Below are positions 1-9,126 of a stretch of DNA of 64,000 nt, piece by piece. A program made the translations under genes and the position numbers. Position 1 is the stretch's first letter. Each line of letters starts with the position of its first letter. This DNA is from Gonatopus flavifemur (lineage: Eukaryota > Arthropoda > Insecta > Hymenoptera > Dryinidae), in the NCBI GenBank assembly GCA_018340375.1, contig JAFFJZ010000004.1, positions 44,556,001 to 44,620,000 on the forward strand, given 5' to 3'. The notes below the pieces were generated by a model. That model worked only from the letters and a program-made list of their open reading frames with translations, did not search any database and was not told the DNA's origin.

Positions 1-540
1 TGAAAAGTATACAGAAGGAATGCGCGTTTTTGTAGTATTAAAAAAGAAAATTGCAGTGTGTCAAGTTCCATGATCCAACCGTCAGAGGGCCGGTGGAACT
101 TTTACTATCAGTGAAAAGGTGCCCGTGAGCCCTCTTATTTTCTCTCTGGTATTACTATTCACCGAACCCCCGAATTGTTCTTCTCTCAAGGCATGAAGTA
201 ACCATTTTCTGACGATTTTCCAGTTTACCAAAAAATAATACCAAGTCACCCTCAAGAATCGGTCATTCTATCTTGGTTTGAAAACTTCACTGAATCCCAT
301 TGACCGATGAGATTCGATACAAACTTCGCAGCAGGAAATAACCATTCAAACTTGTTCAAATCTGTTGAAATGTACTAGAATCGGTTGAGGGGACTCGTGT
401 ATGAAGAGGAGGGGGAGGGGGGAGGCAAATTTTGTATTATTCTGTCAAATGTCGTCACAATCGCCTGACTCGGAGGCTATCTTACCGGAAGTGGTAAAAA
501 TTATTACAGTTGTAATATTATATTCATCATTTGAGGATTA
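1..540. other. No gene seen
   Basis: Unassigned AT-rich DNA upstream of the hairpin MITE. Only short, unrelated open frames are present and no domain motif or repeat structure is visible. A purine-rich patch (GGGGAGGGG) lies near 410-425. Confidence 0.6.
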
Positions 541-641
541 CAGTAGACTCTCCGAATGTGTCCACCGACCTCTCTTTTCACCATTCCACATGACGGAGAG
601 TTAAAAAGAGAGGTCGGAGGACACATTCAGAGAGTCTACTG
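541..641. mobile_element. 101-bp hairpin MITE, pogo/Tc1-like
   Basis: Two inverted arms of about 40 bp starting CAGTAGACTCTC read into each other across a loop of about 20 bases. The unit is bounded by TA on both sides (539-540 and 642-643), the target duplication of the Tc1/mariner/pogo superfamily. No coding capacity. The CAGTAGACTCT start resembles pogo/Tigger termini as generally known; the family assignment is inference. The arms differ by only a few bases, so insertion is fairly recent or the hairpin has been conserved. Confidence 0.8.
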
Positions 642-643
642 TA

Positions 644-1440
644 CTTCTCCAGAGATGACACCTAATAGTAATAATTCACTAGAAAATGTTGTGATTTCCA
701 TTGTATTATTTTTCTTCGTGTATAAATGTGAAATGAACAATGATACATTACATACCTGAGATCGCACCCTTCGTGGACTGTCAATTTCCCAATGGTTTCT
801 GGAAGCTGAAAAAAAAATTGTGAACCGTAAACAAATTTTACAATTCTATTTTTCAACTTCAATTAACAATAGTGTATCATTATTCACTTTGAATTTGTGT
901 TGATTACATCCCTTCGGAAAAGAGCTCGGGCAAAATTTGAATCCCCCTCTGCCACACCTGTTCATGCTTGATCCACTTGAATTGATGAGATTCAATAGGA
1001 TTTCAATAGGTTTTGATAAGCGTGTGCCGTTGTGAAGATTGCAATGGATTGAACAGACAATGGGTCTGAACAGACTTTTTGTTACCGAAGTAGGATCGTC
1101 AGGGAATCCATAAGGAACAACTCAGTATCTATCAATATATTGATGAAACAACCCTGTTTCATCATAGATTTTTGAATAGCTATTGAAATTTTTGTATTGA
1201 TAACAATTAGGCATTGTCACTCTTCATGAGATCATGGAGAAAAAAATCATAATCGCGCTGAAATTACAAAAAATTCGGATCATCCAAATATGCAGTTGTG
1301 CTTCATTGATCAGTGAGTATTCTGATGCTAGAAGCAATTAATCCAATCTTTTGTGGAAAGTTTGTGCCCCTTCCGGTTGAGAACATCTCTCTGAATGTTT
1401 CTTAAAATTTTATGTGTCAGACGGATTCAGTGTAATTCAG
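644..1440. other. No gene seen
   Basis: AT-rich sequence with only short chance open frames. No inverted ends, tandem array or RNA gene recognised. Confidence 0.6.
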
Positions 1441-1830
1441 ATTCATCATAACTCAGAGACTGATAATTTGGGGAAAATCATGCGTTGAATTTTTGGGAAG
1501 CATTCAGGAAGAGTCAGAAGAATTCAAAGAGAAGAGAACTGAGTAAAATTTTTGGTTCCAAATTTCAGCTGAATCAGGGAGTTTTGGGAGATTCAGATAT
1601 AGATGACTTAGGGGAAATTGTACGTTCGATTTTCCAGAGAGATTCAGAAAAATTCAGAGAGAGCTGTGAAATCTACTTCCCAAAATTTTCAGAGTGAAAT
1701 TTCATCAATCAGCCAATCAGGAGTGAGCTTGTCAAATTCTCAAGTGGAAATTTTACTCTTCCAGGGGGATAGTCTAAGGTTGGGAATTGGAAACCTGCAA
1801 CAACTCTAATTACAGAGTGAATTCTTAACC
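1441..1830. repeat. Degenerate AGATTCAG purine-rich repeats
   Basis: Short imperfect repetitions of AGATTCAGA, AATTCAGAGAGA and similar words. The same vocabulary returns at about 11930-12420, on the other side of the transposon array at 2016-11444. The array may therefore have landed in, and split, one repeat field; this is inference from word similarity, not alignment. Confidence 0.5.
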
Positions 1831-2015
1831 CCAAAACAGTGGGAGTTCACTCAAACGGGATGAAAATCTCACATGTGCGGATGAGCTGATTCTTTATGAG
1901 TTTCCTTTTTTGATTCAATTATATTTCGATATAAATTACGAGAATACAGAACAGAAGGGTATGAGAATTAACAGCTATGTCCCTTCTTTCTTTCTTCTCT
2001 ATGACACAATTGTTA

Positions 2016-3302
2016 TTAGGTGTATAACTCTGATTCCGCCGGTTTGGAATAGATGGCTGTAGCGGTAAGTGGTAGTTGGAATAAATAGATCATGGATGTC
2101 ATACAATAAGCTTAGGTATTTGTGAACATAACACCATCGAAATATTAGTCGATTTGTGTCTGCATCATAAAGTTATTCTCGATTGAACATGTCAGCTTAC
2201 GAGTCAAATTCTCGTCATTTGCGGGAGGTTTTAATTTTCTGCTTCAATATGAAGAAATCTGCGGCTGAGGCTCATCGGATACTCTCAAATACCTATGATG
2301 AGGCCGCTACTAGTGAACGAACGTGCCGAGAGTGGTTTCAACGCTTCAAGAACGGTGATTTCGACGTCGAAGACCAGCATGGCGGTGGAAGAGAGAAGGT
2401 TTTCGAAGATGCAGAATTGGAGGCATTACTTGATCGAGACTCGTGTCAAACGCAACAAGAATTGGCAGGATCACTGGGAGTGACGCAACCAGCCATTCCC
2501 AAACGCCTGAAAGTCATGGGAATGATTCAGAAACAAGGAAATTGGGTGCCGTACGAGTTGAAGCCGAGAGATGTTGAACGGCGTTTGTGTGTTTGTGAAC
2601 AGCTGCTTGCAAGGCGACGACGGAAGGGATTTCTGCATCGCATTGTGACTGGGGATGGAAAATGGGTTCATTACGATAATCCCAAGCGCAGAAAATCATG
2701 GGGATATCCCGGCCATGCTTCCACGTCGACGGCCAAACCGAATATTCACGGTTCCAAGGTTATGCTCAGTATTTGGTGGGACCAGGTCGGCGTAGTGTAT
2801 TATGAGTTGTTAAAACCGACTGAAACGATCATAAGCGATCGTTATAGAATGCAATTAATGCGTTTGAGCCGAGCATTGAAAGACAAACGACCGCAATACA
2901 ACGAGAAACATGATAAAGTGATTTTACAGCATGACAATGCTCGACTCCATGTTGCGAAAGTGGTCAGGACATACTTGGGAACTTTGGAATGGGAAGTCCT
3001 ACCCCATCCGCCGTATTCTCCAGACATTGCTCCCTTGGACTATCACTTGTTTCGAGCAATGGCACACGGCCTAGCTGACCAGCACTTCCGGTCTTATGGA
3101 GAAGTAAGAAATTGGATCGATTCGTGGATCACTTCAAAAGATGACCAGTTTTTTCAACGCGGGATTCGTATGCTGCCCGGGAGATGGGAGAAAGTAGTAG
3201 CCAGCGATGGACAATACTTTGAATCATGAATGTATAACCAGTATTTCACAATGGAGCCTCGAATTTCGGAAAAAAACGGCGGAAGCAAAGTTATATACCT
3301 AA
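2016..3302 (+). mobile_element. Full-length mariner element
   Basis: A 1287-bp element bounded by TA on both sides (2014-2015 and 3303-3304). Its terminal inverted repeats begin TTAGGT and match at 23 of 26 positions by my count (2016-2041 against 3277-3302). It encodes one uninterrupted transposase. Length, TA duplication, TIR size and DD34D transposase all agree with classic mariners of about 1.3 kb. It is the only element in the window whose gene shows no break, so it is probably the youngest or best preserved. Right after it (14 bp) begins a DD41D-family element. Confidence 0.93.
2189..3229 (+). CDS. mariner transposase (DD34D)
   Basis: Cut-and-paste transposase of the mariner family, acting in the nucleus on the TIRs that flank it. 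The frame also opens one codon pair earlier at a TTG, but the first ATG at 2189 gives 346 residues, the usual mariner length (about 345). N-terminal helix-turn-helix DNA-binding region (residues about 1-110), then the linker motif WVPYEL near 120. The catalytic triad reads TGDGKW (first Asp), QHDNARLH (second Asp) and YSPDIAPLDYHLF (third Asp). I count 34 residues between the second and third Asp, the DD34D signature. No internal stop or frameshift is seen. The first motif is usually TGDEKW, so GDGK is a substitution next to the catalytic Asp. Subfamily not resolved (cecropia- or mauritiana-like in feel). Whether it is active cannot be told from sequence alone. Confidence 0.93.
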   Translation: MSAYESNSRHLREVLIFCFNMKKSAAEAHRILSNTYDEAATSERTCREWFQRFKNGDFDVEDQHGGGREKVFEDAELEALLDRDSCQTQQELAGSLGVTQPAIPKRLKVMGMIQKQGNWVPYELKPRDVERRLCVCEQLLARRRRKGFLHRIVTGDGKWVHYDNPKRRKSWGYPGHASTSTAKPNIHGSKVMLSIWWDQVGVVYYELLKPTETIISDRYRMQLMRLSRALKDKRPQYNEKHDKVILQHDNARLHVAKVVRTYLGTLEWEVLPHPPYSPDIAPLDYHLFRAMAHGLADQHFRSYGEVRNWIDSWITSKDDQFFQRGIRMLPGRWEKVVASDGQYFES

Positions 3303-3316
3303 TAACATGATATATA

Positions 3317-4089
3317 CAGGGTGGTCCATTTGAACTGATATAGTCAAATATTTCGGAAACTAGTGGAGATGGAGAAAAATGGTCCAGATAAAAAGTTTAG
3401 GGTTCCAAGGAGGAAGTATGATGCTGACATTGAAAGATCCTTCGGAGGTCATTTTGAAGGTCATTTAGGTGTCCTAATTAGACGTGGTAGTTCTCTGTTC
3501 CCTCCTGGGTGCTTGATTATTGTAAGTCCCCTTGCCTCTTACAAGTGGGGTTCCAAAATTAGGAAGTTTTTTTGTGAATGAGGGAGGACATGATCGATCG
3601 CATCCGCACTGTTTCTGCCAACATACCAGGATTATGTATCCAGGCAAAGGGGGGTGACTTCGAGCAATTATTGTAACAGCATCAAGCACCCCTCATGTGA
3701 GAGGCAAGGGGACTCACGATAATCAAGCACTCCGGAGGGAACAGAGAACTAACACGTCCAAGTCGTTGTTCTTGGGTAGCGCTAAGAATAATTCATCAAT
3801 AATTTCGACGGTCCATACCTCGCACCACAATGAGCGGAAAGGGGTCCATGACCAGTGTTTCGTAAAGGGTTTGGAACCAGCTTTATCATGCCATGATGAA
3901 AAAATTGAGGTCCTATTCAAAAAAACCATCTTGACCCCTAAATGACCTCCAAAATGACCTCTGAGGGATTTTTCAAGGTCAGCATCATACTTCCCCCTTA
4001 GAACCCCAAACTTTTTATCTGGAACATTTTTTTCCATCTCCTCTAGTTTCCGAGATATTTTACTATATCACTTCAAATGGACCACCCTG
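3317..4089. mobile_element. Non-autonomous DD41D-family element (deletion derivative)
   Basis: 773 bp between TA duplications (3315-3316 and 4090-4091). Inverted ends start CAGGGTGGTCCATTTGAA and continue as long inverted arms with the GGTCATTTTGA... subterminal block on each side. Near 3585-3675 (+ strand) it keeps the end of a transposase frame, including EDMIDRI and a terminal FEQLL before a stop. That matches the C-terminus of the larger relative at 4202-7043, so this is an internally deleted copy of the same family. Confidence 0.85.
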
Positions 4090-4649
4090 TATAAGCGTGT
4101 ATGAAATATGAATCCAAGACAGTAGGAATGTGAGAGGTGATTTGAACTGAGATCTATCAAAAATCTCTAAACATACGAATGTGTAGTTGTGCATATATAT
4201 ACAGGGTGGAACATTTGAAGTGATATAGTCAAATATCTCGGAAACTAGTGGAGATGGAAAAAAATGTTCCAGATAAAAAGGCTTGCAAGGGGGAAGTATG
4301 ATGCTGACCTTGAAAACTCCCTCAGAGGTCATTTTGGAGGTCATTGAGGGATCAAGATGGTTTTTTGAAATGAGACTCCCATTTTTCATCATAGCATGGG
4401 AAAGCTGGTTTCAAATCCCTTACGACACACTGGTTATGGACCCCTTTCCGCCCATTGGGGTGCAAGGTATGGACCGTCGGAGTGATTGATGAACTACTCT
4501 TAGCGCTACCCAGGAACAACGACGTGGACGTGATAGTTCTCTGTTACCTCCGGAATGCTTGATTATTGTGAGTCCCCTCGCCTCTCACATGTGGGGTGCT
4601 TGATTATTGTGAGTCCCCTTGCCCCTCACATGAAGGGTGCTTGATGCTG

Positions 4650-5949
4650 TTACAATAATTGCTCGAAGTCATCCCCCTCTGCCTGGATACATAATTCCAG
4701 TCTCCGCCGAAAATATGTAACCGTCTTCAGAGACAATGATCGCGGTACCTTGGCACAAACAGTGAGGATGCGATCGATAATGTCCTCCCTCTTCGTTGGT
4801 TGGGCCTTGAATACTTCGTCTTTCAGAGATCCCCACAAGAGAAAGTCGGAAGATGTCAAGTCGGGTGAGCGTGGAGGCCACGCAACTGGCCCACCTCGTC
4901 CAATCCACCTTCCCGGGAAATAAGGATCAAGGTATTCTCTCACGATCAATGCGTAATGGAGTGCGATGTTGGTTGTCGATTGCTCGATACCAATGCGGAT
5001 TAACATCCGACCAGTAATCAGAGTTGTGTCTATTCAAATGCCCAGTGCTCTGAAAAGATGCTTCGTCAGAGAACATTACATAGCCCGGGAAAAAAAATTC
5101 CATGTATGGACCCATATATGGATTCATATATGCGGTCATATATGAGCACATATGGATTTTGGCCATATATGTTCTCATATGGTCATATATGGAAGTGGGG
5201 AATCTATCAGCATTGATCTCACTTCTCTCTCCTTTGGTTCTTCATCACATTCCATGTAAAATTGTGACATTTCTTTGTCCATATATGGATGTATATGATG
5301 ATGTATGATTGAATATGATCACATATGGCCATATACAGTCTCATTTATACATGATCATATATGGCCGGAATCCATATTTGCTCATATATATTTCATATAT
5401 GTTTATATATGTTCATATATATTTCATATATGTTCATATATGATTCATATATGATTCATATACGCTCGTATACGACCATATATGAATTATTTCTTCCCGG
5501 AAGTCGAAGAATTGAGGATCGTCAACCAGCCTTGCTCATGCCCAGTTGCAGAATCTAATTCGAAGTCTCATGTCGTTTGGAGTGAGAGCTTGAGTTAACT
5601 TAATATGGTATGGTCGATATTTGACATGCTTCAAGATTCCCAAAACAGTAGTCCGTGGTATACCAGTTATTCGTGCCAACGATCCGCTACTAACATGAGG
5701 GTCCAAGTGGATAAGTCTCAATATGGTGAGTGCACGGATATCATTCTCATCGTATCGGTGATGTCTTAGATCTCGCTGTAACATTCCTCGTCGAGCCCTC
5801 AATTCGAGTCGACGGATGATCGTGGGGTGTGCGATGCGGCGATCGGGATACCGATCCCGGTGAACTCTTGCGGCTTCGTCGTAATTATTGTGACATGAGC
5901 CAAGCGCAAGCATCATATCAATGATTTCAGAGGGTGGATAGTGATTCAT
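4650..5949 (-). pseudogene. DD41D transposase, broken
   Basis: Transposase remnant with start ATG at 5949. The N-terminal half has the insect DNA-binding region that looks like DUF4817 (RVHRDRYPDRRIAHP, then a second helical region ending RFCNWA). A stop codon follows RFCNWA, then comes the 407-bp insert at 5089-5495, then the first catalytic segment (YVMFSDEASF). Between NQHR and HYALIVREYL about 75 residues present in relatives are missing, including the second catalytic Asp. The C-terminus resumes in another frame with GRWIGRGGPVAWPPRSPDL, LLWGSLKDEVF and a terminal FEQLL. The family normally runs to about 350 residues. It cannot encode an active enzyme: one stop, one insertion, one internal deletion and frame changes are visible. 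Confidence 0.85.
5089..5495. mobile_element. 407-bp ATATG-rich insertion, CCCGG-flanked
   Basis: A block of CATATATG/TATATGG words that interrupts the transposase between its DNA-binding and catalytic parts. It is flanked on both sides by CCCGG (5084-5088 and 5496-5500), consistent with a 5-bp target duplication. Its ends are loosely inverted (GAAAAAAAATTCC at the left, GAATTATTTCTT at the right). No coding capacity. It could be a small non-autonomous DNA transposon filled with a satellite-like core. The class is unknown to me. Confidence 0.6.
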
Positions 5950-7053
5950 TTCTCCAATCGAATCGAATGGAATAAATTGATAAATGTAGATGATGGAATA
6001 TGCAAAGGAAAAGAACGATTGTGATGGTCTCAGTTCAGAACCAGTGTCCAAATGATAACGTATTTCCGTAATCATCCACATAACCAACCATAATGAACAG
6101 AAATTCGATGTTTCTGTTTGTTGATGTATTCTTGTTCATCGCTTTTCTCCAAAGATCGGTACTGATTTCGATGCAGATGAGAGTTGATTTCATTGGAAAA
6201 AAAACGTAAACATACACAAACGGGAACACTGAGTCTCTGCTTATTATGGTTGACAGTAATGTGTACGATTTATTACGATTATTGCGTTTCAAATCGAATA
6301 AATCATTCTATTCGATTCAATGAGGGTTATACATGAGTATCGACTCTCAAAAATTGTTGAAAGGTTGCTGGAAATATTGGAAGTATTGACCATACCACAT
6401 AACGTCGATTAGGATGCACATTCGAATGTATACAAAAATCCTTCGAACTTCCAGAGAATTCACCGAACAAAGTTACACTGTACAGAATTTCTTTGTAGAT
6501 TTACCAAAAAAATTCGGAAGTTTTTTGGTAAATGAGGGAGGACATGATCGATCCCATCCGCACTGTTTGTGCCAACATACCAGGATTATATATCCAGGCA
6601 GAGGGAGGTAACTCCGAGCAATTATTGTAAAAGCATCAAGCACCCCTCATGTGAGAGGCAAGGAGACTCACGATAATCAAACACCCCGGGGGGAACAGAG
6701 AACCACCACGTCCACGTCGTTGTTCCTGGGTAGCGCTGAGAGTAGTTCATCAATAACTCCGACGGTTCATACCTTGCACCCCAATGGGTGAAAAGGGGTC
6801 CATGACCAGTGTTTCGTAAAGGGTTTGAAACCAGCTTTCTCATTCCATGATAAAAGAATGGGGATCCCGTTCAAAAAAACCAACTTGACCCCTGAATGAC
6901 TCTCAAAATGAACTCTGAGGGATTTTTCGAGGTCAGCATCATACTTCCCCCTTGGAGCCCTAAACTTTTTATCTGGCACATTTTTTTCCATCTCCACTAG
7001 TTTCCGAGATATTCCACTATGTCACTTCAAATGGACCACCCTGTATCTGTATA

Positions 7054-9120
7054 CTGGGTGTCCCATTTCAATCTGTCACTTAGAACATCTCGAAAACGAA
7101 TAGATTCAGAAGAAAATGTTCCAGGGAAAAAATGTAAGAATCTGAGGGGGACATCCGATGGTGAACTTGGCTTTGACCTCAGATCCCACCTTCAAGGTCA
7201 TTCTGAGGTCAACTCATGTTTTTGAAATGGAATCCCCTATTTTTTGCTACCGGTTCAGATTCTACGCTAGAAACCAAGGAACTTTTGTCTCAAACGTCTT
7301 TTCGGAATCCCCATAGATGGCGCTCTAATTGATGAGAAAATGAGAATTCTCAAACCCTCGGATTGTATTCTGTCTAACATAATGCTCAACTCTTGAGTGT
7401 TTCTCATCTCCCGGAAATTGCCGTCGGCATCAGCGTTACCCAATGCGCACCACGAGGAGGTTGCGCGATCGGACTTTACACATCATTGTGGCCCTGGAAA
7501 GGGCCGATTGTCTGAACTGGAGGTCTATCTTCGGGGACGCATGAGGCATTCAGAAGGAGTTCAAAATGAGCGCCGTTTCGCCTCTGACAAAGCGCAATTC
7601 TTTTATGAAAGTTTTCTACAGTTGCTTGCAACGTAGCAGGTGTTATTGCTGTGCATCCTATTCTTATTCGATCTCCCATGTCATCGCGTGTTGTTGGAGG
7701 TTTACGGAATACAACATTTTTCATGTAACCCCACAAGAAAAAATCAGGCGACGTCAGATCTGGCGACCTAGGTGGCCATCGCACAGGTCCCCCACGGCCA
7801 ATCCACCTTCTGGGAAACTTCTCGTCCAGAAATTTTCGAACAATTCGCATGTAATGAGGAAGTGCTCCATCCTGTTGAAAACACATCCTTGATCTCACGT
7901 CAAGACTTACGTCTTCCATAAGAACAGGGAGTTCATAATGCGAAAAACAAAGATACTCTCCGCCAGTCAGGTTTCCTTCCAAAAAATACGGCCCTATGAT
8001 CCTGGTATCCACAATTCCGCACAAACGTTCACACTCCAACGGTGTTGATGCTTAAGTGTACGGACCCAGTAAGGATTCTGAGCACTCCAATAATGGCAAT
8101 TGTGCCTATTGAGAATTCCAACATTGTGAAATATTGCCCCATCAGAGAACATAACGTGATATGAGAAACATAGGATCTTCTTCAATTCTCCGTTGGGCCC
8201 ACGTGCGGAAGTTCAATCTTGTTATGAAATCCTCAGCTGTTAGAGATTGCACCAAAGTGATACGGTACAGATGATGATCAAACGATTTCAAGATACGCTG
8301 AGCTGCGGATCAAGGAATCCCGGTCATTTTCTCAATACCCCGAAGACTGATATGGGGATTAATATGAATCAATGCCAGCACAGCCAGCGATCTCACATCA
8401 GGATCATTGTCATCCGCATAAACTTTCTTGTTCCTCTGTCGTTTGAGGAGACCTTGACGAGCACGTTATTCAAGAAATCGGATCGTCATGCGATTTGGAC
8501 ACCTCCGATCCGGAGAACGACGTTGAAACGTTCTCACAGCTCCAACATAATTTCCCCGCGCTTCACCAAGACACAACAAAACGTCCACAATATCGTTTGG
8601 CGCCTAATCAGACATGATATTCAGAAATGTGTTTCCTCCAAATGATAACAGAGAACTGAGCAGTTTGGGAATGCTAAATTTCTGAGGTATTCACACGTGA
8701 ATCAAAATAATAACAATTTCCAAGAACAAAACCAAAACAAAACACAACCGACGACGATTTCCGGGAGATCAGAAACACTCAAGAGTTGAGCATTATGTTA
8801 GACAGAATACAATCCGAGGGTTTGAGAATTCTCATTTTCTCATCAATTAGAGCGCCATCTATGGGGATTTCGAAAAAACGTTTGAGACAAAAGTTCCTTG
8901 GTTCCTAGCGTAGAATCTGAACCGGTAGTAAAAAATAGGGGATTCCATCTAAAAACATGAGTTGACCTCAGAATGACTTTGAAAGTGGGATCTGAGGTCG
9001 AAGCCAAGTTCACCATCGGATGTCCCCCTCAGATTCTTACATTTTTTTCCTGGAACATTTTCTTCTGAATCTATTCGTTTTCGAGATATTCTAAGTGACA
9101 GATTAAAATGGGACACCCCG
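7054..9120 (-). mobile_element. DD41D Tc1/mariner-type element with ~370-bp inverted arms
   Basis: Starts CTGGGTGTCCCATTTCAATC at 7054 after TA and ends in the inverted form at 9120, where the expected TA reads TG. The arms (about 7054-7430 and 8755-9120) mirror each other through blocks such as GAGAATTCTCAAACCCTCGG and its complement. The transposase pseudogene is on the minus strand at 7476-8635. Only 10 bp separate it from the element on its left and 6 bp from the one on its right. Confidence 0.88.
7476..8635 (-). pseudogene. DD41D transposase, broken
   Basis: Begins at ATG 8635 (MSD) and meets a stop at once, the fourth codon. Beyond it the frame reads the DNA-binding part (PNDIVDVLLCLGEARGNY, then a degraded RERYPDRR-like stretch), with further stops near the hinge and in the second helix-turn-helix (TGIP then a stop). 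The catalytic part shows YVMFSDGAIF, where relatives have DEA, then a frame change near 8010-8040, then QQDGALPH, RRWIGRGGPVRWPPRSPDL and DFFLWGYMKNVVF. I count 41 residues between the second and third Asp, so DD41D. The normal stop after HFELLL is lost and the frame runs on into the 3' region. Clearly inactive. Confidence 0.85.
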
Positions 9121-9126
9121 TGTATA

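Larger units (their letters stand above)
4202..7043 (-). mobile_element. DD41D Tc1/mariner-type element with inverted arms
   Basis: Bounded by TA (4200-4201 and 7044-7045), with ends CAGGGTGG.. at both termini and long inverted subterminal arms shared with the element at 3317-4089. The transposase pseudogene runs on the minus strand from about 5949 to 4650. The right arm (about 6530-6640) also carries a + strand copy of the transposase C-terminal tail (EDMIDPI.., then AGCAATTATTGTAA). Both ends therefore carry 3'-terminal material, one as an inverted duplicate. A separate 407-bp ATATG-rich insert sits at 5089-5495. Confidence 0.88.

Noticed and set aside
2471..3027. Minus-strand open frames inside the mariner gene
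   Set aside because: They are antisense shadows of the transposase and have no motif of their own.
5089..5495. Regular CATATATG units resembling a repeat-spacer array
   Set aside because: No constant spacers, eukaryotic context and a position inside a transposon; not a CRISPR array.
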